Counted from the first letter of the stretch, positions 32,212-41,266 are shown. The stretch: 43,148 nt of DNA from JBLRWS01 sp047921075 (GCA_047921075.1 JBLRWS010000018.1:1-43148); one strand, 5' to 3'. A program made the numbers and translations. The notes: generated by a model not told the origin, from the letters alone.

Positions 32212-32895
32212 ATGCAACTGCCAAACGGTGATATCGTCCTTTCCGATCTTTCGCCCTACGATCTGAAAAACCTCATCCAAACCGGCGAAGGACACTATCT
32301 TGAGTTTAAGCGGAAAGTTTCTACCCCCGAGAAGCTGGCCCGCGAAATGGCCGCATTCGCCAATACAAAGGGTGGAACCATTTTAGTGGGTGTTGATGAC
32401 AACGGCGACATTATCGGTGTGAACTCCTTTTTTGAAGAAGAGTATCTTTTGTCCAAAGCGGCACACGAACAGTGCGTGCCTCCCATTCCTGTACAGATTG
32501 AATTGCTGCATGTGGCAGATGCCGACGTGATTGTGGTTAAAGTGCCCGAGGCGGAGGTAAAGCCGGTCTACACCAAAGGCAAGAAAAAACGGACGGTATA
32601 CGTTCGACGAGAAGCATCCAGCCTGGTGGCCAGTGATGAACTGAAAGAGGTTCTGAAACTGCAGCACTCCGACGATGGGGTGACCTTTGAGTACGGCAAG
32701 CACGAGCAGATGCTTTTCCGCTATCTGAATGAATACGGCGAAATCACCGTTTCTTCCTTTGCACGGTTGATCAACGAAACCACGTACCGTGCATCCAAAA
32801 TTTTGGTAACTTTAGTGAGTGCCGGCATCTTGAAGCTGTCAATCCACGATAATGTGGATCATTACAGTTTTGCCGGCAATACAAACAAATCATAG
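32212..32895 (+). CDS. AlbA_2/Schlafen-type ATP-binding protein with winged helix
   Basis: The 227-residue protein begins with an AlbA_2 (AAA_4) domain at about 20-150: Y-L-E-F-K-R-K-V, R-E-M-A-A-F-A-N-T-K-G-G-T-I-L-V-G-V-D-D-N-G, and V-Y-V-R-R-E-A-S-S. Residues about 160-225 look like a winged-helix DNA-binding segment (E-I-T-V-S-S-F-A-R-L-I-N-E and A-G-I-L-K-L). Such proteins are annotated as putative transcriptional regulators or helicase-like ATP-binding proteins, and the exact role is unknown. It is followed 12 bp later by the IscA-type gene. Confidence 0.82.
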   Translation: MQLPNGDIVLSDLSPYDLKNLIQTGEGHYLEFKRKVSTPEKLAREMAAFANTKGGTILVGVDDNGDIIGVNSFFEEEYLLSKAAHEQCVPPIPVQIELLHVADADVIVVKVPEAEVKPVYTKGKKKRTVYVRREASSLVASDELKEVLKLQHSDDGVTFEYGKHEQMLFRYLNEYGEITVSSFARLINETTYRASKILVTLVSAGILKLSIHDNVDHYSFAGNTNKS

Positions 32896-32907
32896 AGAAT
32901 TAGACCT

Positions 32908-33354
32908 ATGGCAGCAGCCGACGAAAAACTTGACGATGTAATCGCCTCCCTGATTGATGTGGAAGCCGATGAACAGGAACCAAAGGGGTTGCCGGGTTTT
33001 CCTGAGGTATCGGGAGAGATTGACGAAAACCCGGTCCGCCTCACCGAACGAGCGGCCAAGCAAATTCGTAAAATCAAGGAGCAGGAACAGCTGGATGATG
33101 AACTCTATCTGCGTGTAGCGGTAGAAGGCGGCGGATGCTCCGGACTCAGTTATAAGCTCGGCTTCGATATCCGCACCGACGAGGATGAGGTGGTGAACAG
33201 CCAGAATCTCGACATCATTGTAGACCCTAAACACCTGATGTACCTGAACGGAATTACCATCGACTATCCCGACGGGCTCGACGCACGCGGCTTTACCTTT
33301 GACAACCCCAACGCCAGCGAGGCATGCGGCTGCGGCTCATCCTTCGCTGTATAA
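32908..33354 (+). CDS. HesB/IscA-type iron-sulfur cluster carrier with acidic N-terminal extension
   Basis: This 148-residue protein has the A-type carrier cysteines C77 (G-G-G-C-S-G), C140 and C142 (A-C-G-C-G-S-S-F), which pass [4Fe-4S] clusters to targets. The core starts at about residue 42 (P-V-R-L-T-E-R-A-A). The 40 residues before it are acidic and absent from short IscA proteins. It is near lipA, an Fe-S enzyme that needs such carriers, though in a separate unit. The ATG is 12 bp after the previous stop. Confidence 0.93.
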   Translation: MAAADEKLDDVIASLIDVEADEQEPKGLPGFPEVSGEIDENPVRLTERAAKQIRKIKEQEQLDDELYLRVAVEGGGCSGLSYKLGFDIRTDEDEVVNSQNLDIIVDPKHLMYLNGITIDYPDGLDARGFTFDNPNASEACGCGSSFAV

Positions 33355-33449
33355 ACCGGGCTCGGGCTGTTTCAAGAGGCACTCTGTCTGCACCCCCGAA
33401 TCGCACCAAATTTGGTTGAAGCCAGAGGCATTACCCGCACACCGAAGGG

Positions 33450-34355
33450 TTAATTAAGTTTCGCTTTGGCTTGTTGCACAATCCGGTTCATCTCCTCTTT
33501 TGAAACCGTGTGCGAACGCCCGCAGAAGTGGCACACCATCTCCTGGCTCTCATTCGCCATCTGCTTTAACTCGTCGATATGGAGCAGGGCCAGCGCCCCT
33601 TTAAAGCGCTCCGGAGAGCAGCGGCAGAAGAAATCGATCGGCTGCCGATCCAGCTCCTTCACAAGAAACGGCTTGGACGCAGCTTTCATGATGTCATCAA
33701 TATAGAGCCCCTCCTCCATCATTTGGGAGATGGGCGGCAGGGAAGCCACCGTCTCCTGCAGGCTTCCCATGGTGGCTTCTTCCGCATCGGGCATTCGCTG
33801 AATGAGCACTCCGCCCGACGCGGCAATGGTGCCATCATCATGAAAAGAGGTGTCGAGCAGAATGGCTGAGAGCACCTGTTCCGACTGGGCCAAATAGTGC
33901 GCAACATCGCCGATCACATCTCCTTTTACCAGTTCGATGGTGCCACTTCGTGGTTCCGCCTCATTATAGAGCACTTTGGTAACGGTCAGTAATCCGGCGC
34001 CCAGTCCGTCGCCAATATTGGCATCGGGGTTGGAGTAGTCGAGCTCGGCAGTGGGGTTTTTCACATACCCTCGCACTTCACCCACTTTATTGGCTTCGGC
34101 CGTAACCACTCCCAGCGGACCGGTACCTTCGAGCCGAAGCCGGATTCGCTCCTCCCCTTTCAGCTCCGAGGCGAGCAAGAGAGCGGCGCTCATAGTGCGC
34201 CCGAGCACCACCGAGGCGAGTAAAGAAAGCTGATGGTTTTCCTTCGCCGTCTGTACCGCGTCGGTGGTTTTTACGACGCTGATTTTAAATTCTCCGTCGG
34301 CCTGAATCCCTTTAATCAGGCGATCCTTAAATTGAATATCTTCCTTAAGTGACAT
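33450..34355 (-). CDS. hslO: redox-regulated chaperone Hsp33
   Basis: This 301-residue protein has the Hsp33 core (L-A-S-V-V-L-G-R-T-M-S-A-A-L-L, R-L-E-G-T-G-P-L-G) and the zinc redox switch C-R-C near residue 240 followed by C-H-F-C about 30 residues later. Oxidation of these cysteines activates binding of unfolding proteins in the cytoplasm. It is complete. It converges with the IscA-type gene across 95 bp and diverges from the helicase leader. Confidence 0.96.
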   Translation of the reverse strand: MSLKEDIQFKDRLIKGIQADGEFKISVVKTTDAVQTAKENHQLSLLASVVLGRTMSAALLLASELKGEERIRLRLEGTGPLGVVTAEANKVGEVRGYVKNPTAELDYSNPDANIGDGLGAGLLTVTKVLYNEAEPRSGTIELVKGDVIGDVAHYLAQSEQVLSAILLDTSFHDDGTIAASGGVLIQRMPDAEEATMGSLQETVASLPPISQMMEEGLYIDDIMKAASKPFLVKELDRQPIDFFCRCSPERFKGALALLHIDELKQMANESQEMVCHFCGRSHTVSKEEMNRIVQQAKAKLN

Positions 34356-34857
34356 GGTCTGCAGTTTATCGTTGGTTCGATACAGTATTATAACACCGGT
34401 TCCTGTGCAAAACGTTTGGAAACCGCGCTTAAATGTACGGAGTTCTTACGTTACGGGACGGATAATCTCAACATCAGGGAAGAGATGGTGATGGTCTCCG
34501 CCGCCGCGTGTACCGGTACGCGGTGCAGCAATCGTTGATGTTAGAAACCAATACCCCATGACGGGCACAAAAAAGCATCAACCGCACCTGGCGGATGAAC
34601 CTCGGAGTTTATCTGTGCCCAAAAAGCCGATAGCAACAAATCGAAAAATTCTCTGTATCTTTGCGCCCTCAACTGACGTTCTACGTTGACCTGCCCAATA
34701 CGATATCTTTTTGCCTCTCTTCAAGATGATCTCATCTGAATGTTTGTGAAACGCGCTTTTGGCCAGGGAGTATCTCCGGCTATCGATAAAAAAACCAAGA
34801 GCGGAGCGATGCGCGAGTAAGGCGGCAGAAAATTGTACACATTTATACTCAATTCTG
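34356..34857. other. 502-bp intergenic region: hslO upstream, helicase promoter and long leader
   Basis: There is no convincing gene on either strand. The region holds a near-palindrome CCGCGT-8 nt-ACGCGG at 34504-34523 with no U-tract. A TATCTTTG promoter box lies at 34656-34663. About 190 bases follow, which would be the helicase 5' leader. The first half may contain the hslO promoter. In-frame ATGs upstream of the helicase add only a non-conserved, Arg/Lys-rich stretch. Confidence 0.7.
34656..34663 (+). promoter_or_regulatory. TATCTTTG promoter element of the helicase gene
   Basis: This exact TAnnTTTG match is followed by GCGCCC, the kind of context seen at start sites in Bacteroidota. 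Transcription would begin near 34670, leaving a leader of about 190 bases. Confidence 0.55.
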
Positions 34858-36147
34858 ATGAATAATTCTTCTTTTACAGAGCTTGGAATACAGCCCGAAA
34901 TTCTCTCTGCAGTTAGCGAAATGGGGTTTGAAACACCCACTCCCATTCAGGCCCAATCGATCCCGATCATTCTCTCGGGCAGAGATATGGTTGGCCAGGC
35001 ACAAACCGGTACAGGTAAAACGGCAGCGTTTGGTATTCCTGCCCTCCAAATGGCGGATCGGGGATCCAAATCGCCCTCTATACTTATTCTTTGCCCCACC
35101 CGGGAGCTTGCCATCCAGGTAACCGGCGAGCTGATAAAGCTGGCACGGCATGTGAATGGTGTTTTTACCGTTCCCGTGTATGGCGGCCAGCCGATCAACC
35201 GTCAAATCAACGCGCTAAAAAAAGGAGCGCAAATTGTGGTGGGAACACCGGGTCGGGTGATTGATCACCTGAAACGGGGTACGCTGAAGCTTGGCGCTCT
35301 CCGAATGGTGATTCTGGATGAAGCTGACGAAATGCTGAACATGGGATTTCGCGAAGATATCGAGAAGATTCTCAGCTTCGGCAAGGGCAAATCTCAGACG
35401 GTGATGTTTTCGGCCACCATTCCAAATGCGATTCAAAAAATCATGAATCAGTATATGGACAACCCCGAAATCATCAAGGTAGAAGGGAAAGCACAGACGG
35501 CCACCGGTATTCGCCAATATGTAATGGAGGTGCGCGATTCGATGCGAACCGAGGCCATTTCGCGGGTGGTGGATATGACCAACAGCAAACTGGTTCTCAT
35601 TTTTTGCAACACCAAACGGCAGTGCGACTCTCTGGTGCTGGAGCTGCAATCGCGCGGGTACGCATCCGATGCCCTTCATGGCGATATGAATCAGCCGGTG
35701 CGGGATACGGTGATGAAAAAATTCAGAAATGGGCAGATCGACCTGTTGGTAGCCACCGATGTTGCCGCCCGCGGGCTTGATGTAGACGATATCGACATCG
35801 TTTTCAATTACGATATTCCAAACGATCCGGAGTATTACGTGCACCGAATCGGCCGAACCGGACGCGCCGGACGCGAGGGCATTGCGATCACCTTTAGCTC
35901 GGGACGAAAGAAAAAGGGAATTCGTTTTATCGAAAAAATTGTACGCACCCGCCTGGAAGCATTGCCAATGCCATCAACCTACGAAGTGAAACTATCCAAA
36001 ATGGATACCCACCTCGAAGAGTTGATTGAGACACTGCAAGCCGGTGGACTTCGCGATTATATCGAGCAGTTGGAACCGATTGCCGAGGGTGATTTTACCC
36101 CGATTGAAATCGCAGCGGCCCTGTTTAAAATGAAACTGGAGAATTAG
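34858..36147 (+). CDS. DEAD-box ATP-dependent RNA helicase
   Basis: This protein of about 429 residues carries the full motif set: a Q motif (P-T-P-I-Q-A-Q-S-I-P), A-Q-T-G-T-G-K-T-A, P-T-R-E-L-A, D-E-A-D, S-A-T, and R-G-L-D-V with H-R-I-G-R-T-G-R-A-G. It unwinds RNA in ribosome assembly or decay; the C-terminus is short, without a DbpA-like RNA-binding domain. The ATG at 34858 gives the usual N-terminus (F-x-E-L-G-I). The frame is open to 34759, but the preceding 33 residues are unconserved in type. The long leader resembles cold-inducible helicase genes, though that is only an analogy. Confidence 0.95.
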   Translation: MNNSSFTELGIQPEILSAVSEMGFETPTPIQAQSIPIILSGRDMVGQAQTGTGKTAAFGIPALQMADRGSKSPSILILCPTRELAIQVTGELIKLARHVNGVFTVPVYGGQPINRQINALKKGAQIVVGTPGRVIDHLKRGTLKLGALRMVILDEADEMLNMGFREDIEKILSFGKGKSQTVMFSATIPNAIQKIMNQYMDNPEIIKVEGKAQTATGIRQYVMEVRDSMRTEAISRVVDMTNSKLVLIFCNTKRQCDSLVLELQSRGYASDALHGDMNQPVRDTVMKKFRNGQIDLLVATDVAARGLDVDDIDIVFNYDIPNDPEYYVHRIGRTGRAGREGIAITFSSGRKKKGIRFIEKIVRTRLEALPMPSTYEVKLSKMDTHLEELIETLQAGGLRDYIEQLEPIAEGDFTPIEIAAALFKMKLEN

Positions 36148-36164
36148 CGGAAACCGGCCATTGC

Positions 36165-37844
36165 TCAGGGAGTTTCTACTCCCGGCCCTTTGATGAAACG
36201 CCCGGGCATCTGGCCGGTATGGGCTCCGTTTTCCAGCACCATCGTCCCGTTTACAAATACACTCTCCACACCGGTAGCGTACTGATGTGGGTCTTCAAAC
36301 GTGGCGTGGTCGCTGATGGATTCCGGGTCAAACAGTATCACATCCGCGTAAAATCCTTCCCGAAGCAGCCCGCGCCGGTCCAGTTTCAGGTTGGCAGCGG
36401 GAAATCCTGTCAGGCGATGAATGGCTTCTTCCAACGGGATCAATTGCTGGTCGCGAACGTACCGGCCCAGCAGCCTGGCAAAATTACCCCATGCGCGGGG
36501 GTGCATCTGCCGGTTCAATACATCTCCTTCGGCAGCGAAGGTACCGCCGTCTGAGCCGAAACTTACCCAGGGGATTTGAATCTGTCGCTGCACATTCTCC
36601 TCACTCATCAGATAATAGATCGCGCCAATGCGGTTGTTGTCCTCAACCGTTAACTCGGCAGCGGTTCGCACTTCGTCGGAGCTGCCGCGCGCGGCGGTAA
36701 CCTCGGCCAGCGTCATACCCACATACTTCTGCAGCTCCTGTGATCGAAACCCAACCAGGATGATTCCGTCACCGCCTCCGGCCATCAGGTAGAAGTTTTC
36801 CCACTCGGCGGATGGTGTATAAACCTCCTCCACAATTCGGTCGAGCATATCCGGGTCACTCAGCCGCTCTATCCATCGGCTATGGCCGCCTTCCTGCGTC
36901 CATGGTGGAAATATAGCGGCCAGGCTGGTGGCAGCGGCATTGTAGGTGTACATGTTGGCGGTAACGGACTGTCCGGCTTCACGGGCTTCCTCCACCATCC
37001 GTATCACCTCATCAAGTTTATGCCAGTTTTCCTGGCCGGCTGCTTTCAGGTGATGAATTTCGGCGTGGGTGCCCGCCTCCCGCCCGATAGTAATCAACTC
37101 TTCTACCGACTCTACAAAGCGGTTGCCTTCGCTGCGCAGGTGAGAGATGTACATACCGCCATACTCGCCTGCCACGCCTGACAATTCAATTAATTCATCG
37201 GTGGAAGCGTAAAATGCAGGAGCGTAAATCAGAGACGTTCCCAACCCCATGGCCCCCTCTTCCATCGCTTCTCGAGTCAGCGCTTTCATTCGCTCCATTT
37301 CTTCGTCGGTTGGCGGACGATCATCGTAGCCCACTTCGTGAATACGCAACGTGGTAGCGCCAACAAAAGAACCGATATTTACCGCAACTCCATTCTCCTC
37401 CATCCACTGCAGCCCCTCGCCCAAGGTACGCCACTGATGTGAATCGGGATCTTCACTCCAGCGCTGATTACGCATCTCCTCATTGAGCGGCCCGATTGAT
37501 GAACCCTCTCCAAACAACTCCAGAGTGACACCCTGTTTGAGGCCGCTCATCGACCGGCCGTCGTTCATCAGGGAACCGGCACCCCAGCTCAGCATATTGA
37601 TGAACCCGGGTGCAACAGCCAACCCTTCGGCATCCACCACACGGCCTGCCGTTGCCGATTCGGGCAACGTACCCACAAATGCGATGCGATCGCCCCGGAT
37701 GGCCACATCTGTCTGAAACGGCGCTTGCCCGGTGCCGTCGTAGATTGTACCGTTTTTGATAATCACATCGTAGGATTCGGGAGTGCATGACGCCAGCCCG
37801 AGTAGTACGGTTACTACTATTAAGAAAAGCGACAACGTACGCAT
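36165..37844 (-). CDS. D-aminoacylase-like amidohydrolase lipoprotein without HxH
   Basis: This protein of about 559 residues has a lipoprotein signal with lipobox Cys20 (G-L-A-S-C) and the D-aminoacylase/N-acyl-D-amino-acid deacylase layout: an N-terminal beta domain (D-V-I-I-K-N-G-T-I-Y-D-G), then the barrel, and a C-terminal D-V-I-L-F-D-P. The usual F-I-D-x-H-x-H metal motif reads F-I-N-M-L-S-W (residues 81-87), so both histidines are lost. Other metal-site candidates remain: I-S-H-L-R, I-H-H-L-K, and F-G-S-D-G-G. It may bind only one zinc, or may not be an active deacylase. It is 40 bp after gamma-glutamyltransferase on the same strand. Confidence 0.86.
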   Translation of the reverse strand: MRTLSLFLIVVTVLLGLASCTPESYDVIIKNGTIYDGTGQAPFQTDVAIRGDRIAFVGTLPESATAGRVVDAEGLAVAPGFINMLSWGAGSLMNDGRSMSGLKQGVTLELFGEGSSIGPLNEEMRNQRWSEDPDSHQWRTLGEGLQWMEENGVAVNIGSFVGATTLRIHEVGYDDRPPTDEEMERMKALTREAMEEGAMGLGTSLIYAPAFYASTDELIELSGVAGEYGGMYISHLRSEGNRFVESVEELITIGREAGTHAEIHHLKAAGQENWHKLDEVIRMVEEAREAGQSVTANMYTYNAAATSLAAIFPPWTQEGGHSRWIERLSDPDMLDRIVEEVYTPSAEWENFYLMAGGGDGIILVGFRSQELQKYVGMTLAEVTAARGSSDEVRTAAELTVEDNNRIGAIYYLMSEENVQRQIQIPWVSFGSDGGTFAAEGDVLNRQMHPRAWGNFARLLGRYVRDQQLIPLEEAIHRLTGFPAANLKLDRRGLLREGFYADVILFDPESISDHATFEDPHQYATGVESVFVNGTMVLENGAHTGQMPGRFIKGPGVETP

Positions 37845-37884
37845 AGCCGCGTGATTACGGATTTGGATTTGAAACGATCTGAAA

Positions 37885-39630
37885 CTAAAATCCGGCAGCT
37901 TGCCCATCTACCCGCGATTCGGACGCTCCGTAGTAGACCCCTTTCTCATGATCGCGCATGATGCCTTGATATCGGCCAAAAAAGGAGCCATCGAGACGCA
38001 CGGTATGCCCCATGCTCCGAAGCTCGCGAACCACATGATACGGCACGCCCGGTTCAAGATGGAGTACGCCGGTTCCGTCGAGCCGCGCATCGGAGCTATC
38101 GGTCGGCTCAGACGAGCCGTTGTGCATCCAGCGGAAGGCGTCGCCCGCTTCCTGGATATTCATTCCAAAATCGATCACATTGGTGATGATGCTTACGTGG
38201 CCCACCGGCTGATAGGCGCCGCCCATGTTACCGAAGCTAAACCAGGGTCGCCCGTCCTTCATGGCAAAGCCTGGAATAATGGTGTGAAAAGGGCGCTTCC
38301 CGGGCTCGTATACATTGGGGTGTTTGGGATCGAGAGAGAATAATTCACCCCGATTCTGGAAGCTGAATCCGGTGCCCGGCACCACAAATCCCGAGCCCAT
38401 CCCTCGGAAATTACTTTGAATTAGCGAGACCATATTTCCATCGCTGTCTGCTGTGGTGAGGTAGATCGTGTCTCCTTCCTGCATCACCTCCACACCCGTC
38501 TCTGCGCTGCGCATGGCGCGATCGCCAATCAGAGCGCGCCGTTCAGCCGCGTACTCCTTGGAGAGAAGCCGCTCTGTCGGCTGGTTGTAAAAATCGGAGT
38601 CGACGTAGTGTTTGGCACGGTCTTCATAGGCCAGTTTTTTTGCTTCGGTGAGCAGGTGAAGGGTTTCGGCGGTTCCGAAGCCAAGCTCTGCGAGGTCAAA
38701 TCCTTCAAGAATGGTGAGCATCTGCAGAGCCGCGGTTCCCTGATTGTTGCCGCCAATCTGGTAGATGTCGTAGCCGCGATAGTTTACGGTTTGTGGCTCT
38801 ACCCATTCGGAGGTGTGGTTAGCAAAATCGTCGTAGCGCAGATAGCCTCCGTTTTCGCGCATCCAGGTGTCTACTTTCCGGGCAATTTCACCGCGATAAA
38901 ATGCATCACGACCCTGCTCCGCAATCAGCGACAGCGTGTTTCCCAGATCAGGATTTTGGAAGATCTCCCCTTTTTCCGGACCGCGGCCGTCTATGGTAAA
39001 CGTTTCAGAAAAGGCTCCGGCCTGACGGCTCAAAAAACGGGCGCTGCGTTGCCACGCGCCGGCAATCGCTTCACTGACCGGGAATCCTTCATTGGCGTAG
39101 TAGATCGGCTCATCCAGAATCTGATTCATCGGCATAGAACCAAACCGCTCGTGCATCTCAAACCAGCCGTCTACCGCACCGGGCACCGATAACGCCAGCA
39201 AGTCATGCGAAGGAATACTCTCCTCTCCTTTTTCATCCAGTATGCGCATCAAATCATCATACGATAATTCCTGCGGGGAACGGCCACTGGCATTGAGTGC
39301 GTAGAGCCGGCCGCTCTCTTCATGCCAAATCAAGGCAAACAGGTCGCCGCCAATCCCATTTCCGGTGGGCTCCATTAGCCCAACGGCGGCATTAGCAGCA
39401 ATGGCGGCATCAATTGCGTTGCCTCCTCGGCGCAGTACATCAAGACCAACCTGCGTGGCCAGCGGCTGGCTTGTGGCCACCATTCCACGGGCGCCAATCA
39501 CTTCGGATCGGGTGGCAAAAGGCAGCCCGGCTTCCCTCTCAATTTGGGCCAGGGCATCGGTTGAGATCAACAATAGGGGGAACAAAAAGGCAACGGTTAG
39601 CGAACGAAGAACGAAGGAATGGTGCATCAT
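37885..39630 (-). CDS. ggt: gamma-glutamyltransferase, exported
   Basis: This protein of about 581 residues has a signal peptide (V-A-F-L-F-P-L-L-L-I-S-T-D-A-L-A) and the Ntn-hydrolase GGT fold. The self-cleavage threonine lies in Y-L-T-T-A-D-S-D-G-N, and G-N-G-I-G-G-D-L and G-M-G-S-G are conserved. It hydrolyses or transfers gamma-glutamyl groups, for example from glutathione, in the periplasm. The ATG at 39630 starts the signal; the frame continues to 39720 without one. It is paired with the D-aminoacylase-like gene, suggesting scavenging of unusual peptides. It diverges from the GroES-like gene. Confidence 0.94.
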   Translation of the reverse strand: MMHHSFVLRSLTVAFLFPLLLISTDALAQIEREAGLPFATRSEVIGARGMVATSQPLATQVGLDVLRRGGNAIDAAIAANAAVGLMEPTGNGIGGDLFALIWHEESGRLYALNASGRSPQELSYDDLMRILDEKGEESIPSHDLLALSVPGAVDGWFEMHERFGSMPMNQILDEPIYYANEGFPVSEAIAGAWQRSARFLSRQAGAFSETFTIDGRGPEKGEIFQNPDLGNTLSLIAEQGRDAFYRGEIARKVDTWMRENGGYLRYDDFANHTSEWVEPQTVNYRGYDIYQIGGNNQGTAALQMLTILEGFDLAELGFGTAETLHLLTEAKKLAYEDRAKHYVDSDFYNQPTERLLSKEYAAERRALIGDRAMRSAETGVEVMQEGDTIYLTTADSDGNMVSLIQSNFRGMGSGFVVPGTGFSFQNRGELFSLDPKHPNVYEPGKRPFHTIIPGFAMKDGRPWFSFGNMGGAYQPVGHVSIITNVIDFGMNIQEAGDAFRWMHNGSSEPTDSSDARLDGTGVLHLEPGVPYHVVRELRSMGHTVRLDGSFFGRYQGIMRDHEKGVYYGASESRVDGQAAGF

Positions 39631-39725
39631 GGTTTCATTAATATCAGTTTGTAAGGTTTGTTTGTAAGTTATTGGGAATCGAGTAATATGCAAATGATTC
39701 TGACTTTCGAAATTGATCAAAACGT

Positions 39726-40103
39726 ATGATTCAAGAATACCTGAACTCCGTTGACAAGTTTATCATTATCGGCGACCGCGTGCTGATTAAACCGCGGGAA
39801 ATGGAAACCCACACCAAAAGCGGATTGGTACTGCCGGCCACGGTAAAAGAAAAAGAAGAGATTCAGAGCGGCTACATTATCAAAACCGGGCCGGGGTATC
39901 CTATTCCGTCAGCGGATGCGGATGAGCCGTGGAAAGAGACGCAGGCTGAACCCCGGTATATGGGGATGCAGGCGAAAGAAGGCGATTTGGCCATCTTTTT
40001 AAAAACACGCGCGCACGAAATTGAATTTGAGAATGAAAAGTATTTGATTGTACCACATGCTGCTATCTTGCTGCTGATACGGGATGGTCACCATCTGGAA
40101 TAA
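39726..40103 (+). CDS. GroES-like (Cpn10-fold) protein
   Basis: This 125-residue protein has the Cpn10 entry strand G-D-R-V-L-I-K-P-R, the S-G-L-V-L-P segment after the mobile-loop position, and an exit strand Y-L-I-V-P-H-A-A-I-L-L-L-I. It is longer than GroES (about 95-100 residues) because of an insertion at about 55-85 (P-G-Y-P-I-P-S-A-D-A-D-E-P). No groEL is next to it. It may be a second co-chaperone or a protein that only shares the fold. I recall similar proteins in Bacteroidota. Confidence 0.78.
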   Translation: MIQEYLNSVDKFIIIGDRVLIKPREMETHTKSGLVLPATVKEKEEIQSGYIIKTGPGYPIPSADADEPWKETQAEPRYMGMQAKEGDLAIFLKTRAHEIEFENEKYLIVPHAAILLLIRDGHHLE

Positions 40104-40133
40104 CCCGACGTGAACTCTAATCTATAAGCCATC

Positions 40134-41021
40134 ATGAAACGAGCCGACTTTATCAAACAACTTTCTCTGGTAGCTGCGGGATCTGCGGCTCTGCCATATC
40201 TGCCGCGCCTGCAGGACACTCCGTTTGAACTGCTGCGCGATAACGTGGGTATTTTTTCCCTTCGCGGAGGTACCATTGGCTGGCTGGCTGCCAGTGATGC
40301 AACCGTCGTTGTGGACTCCCAGTATGAGGAGAGTGTGGGACAGTTTTTGGAGGGTGTTACAGCCTACAACGGAGGCCCGGAGACGATGCTGATCAACTCC
40401 CACCATCATGGCGATCATGTATCGGGAAATGCGGCGTTTCAACGCGCCGGTTATCGGATCATCGCCCACGAAAACGTTCCCGCACTGCAACGCCGCGGGG
40501 CAGAAAACCCCGATGCGGTAGCTGCTGCCTCCGAAACGTACCGTGATGAGATGTCCATCCCAGCAGGCGATGAAACCGTGGAACTCGCTTACTACGGAAA
40601 TGCTCATACCGCAGGGGATTCCGTTACCTGGTTCTTGAATGCAAACATCGCGCATATGGGCGATTTGGTATTTAACCGTCTCTATCCATTTATTGACCGC
40701 AATGGCGGGGCTTCCATTCAGGGATGGATTTCTCTGCTGGAAACAGTGGCTTCCGAGGCCGACACCGAAACGCTGTTTATATTCGGGCATGGCAACCCAC
40801 AGTATGGGGTTACCGGCACTCGTGAGGATCTGCTCTATAAACGTGATTTTTTGAGCCATCTTCTAAGCTACACGCAGCGGCGTATTCAGGCGGGAGCCAG
40901 CCGTGAAGAGATTATTCAAACCCAATCGTTCGACGAATTTCCGGACGTTATCAGCCCCTCCGACTTCCTGTCACTCCCTCGTAATCTTGATGTAGCCTAT
41001 CGTGAACTCACCGAATCGTAA
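40134..41021 (+). CDS. MBL-fold metallo-hydrolase, exported
   Basis: This 295-residue protein has the metallo-beta-lactamase zinc motif H90-x-H92-x-D94-H95 in N-S-H-H-H-G-D-H, and further ligands in N-A-H-T-A-G-D and G-H-G. The N-terminus (M-K-R-A-D-F-I-K-Q-L-S-L-V-A-A-G) looks like a Sec or weak Tat signal. The substrate is unknown; these proteins hydrolyse lactones, thioesters or beta-lactams. It follows the GroES-like gene by 30 bp, and a small cysteine-rich frame overlaps its 3' end. Confidence 0.9.
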   Translation: MKRADFIKQLSLVAAGSAALPYLPRLQDTPFELLRDNVGIFSLRGGTIGWLAASDATVVVDSQYEESVGQFLEGVTAYNGGPETMLINSHHHGDHVSGNAAFQRAGYRIIAHENVPALQRRGAENPDAVAAASETYRDEMSIPAGDETVELAYYGNAHTAGDSVTWFLNANIAHMGDLVFNRLYPFIDRNGGASIQGWISLLETVASEADTETLFIFGHGNPQYGVTGTREDLLYKRDFLSHLLSYTQRRIQAGASREEIIQTQSFDEFPDVISPSDFLSLPRNLDVAYRELTES

Positions 41022-41217
41022 CGGCAAAACGGAGCGGACTCATGGTGCCCGAACGACATCCGCGCCAAATGGGGAGTCAGCCCGCCGCTGCCTTTTTTGC
41101 GGACAGTATGCATCGCTGGTGTGGGTGCACGGACACGGCCAGTGCGCCTTTTGCGGAGTAAATGCTGAAGAGTGCTGCCGGGGCGAACAGTGTTCAGCAA
41201 CGGCAACCCGATCGTAA
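41002..41217 (+). CDS. small cysteine-rich (zinc-ribbon-like) protein
   Basis: This 71-residue frame begins at a GTG inside the end of the MBL gene. Its C-terminal half has two C-x-x-C pairs and more cysteines (C-L-F-C-G, W-V-H-G-H-G-Q-C-A-F-C-G, E-C-C-R-G-E-Q-C). The W-V-H-G-H-G-Q-C-x-x-C-G string reminds me of a small conserved Bacteroidota protein, so it is probably real. The N-terminal part is unremarkable and the true start may be later. It probably binds zinc; the role is unknown. Confidence 0.55.
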   Translation: MNSPNRNGKTERTHGARTTSAPNGESARRCLFCGQYASLVWVHGHGQCAFCGVNAEECCRGEQCSATATRS

Positions 41218-41266
41218 GTGCCGCCGATATTCTAAACCGTACGCTTCAATTCGTAACCTTTCTATT

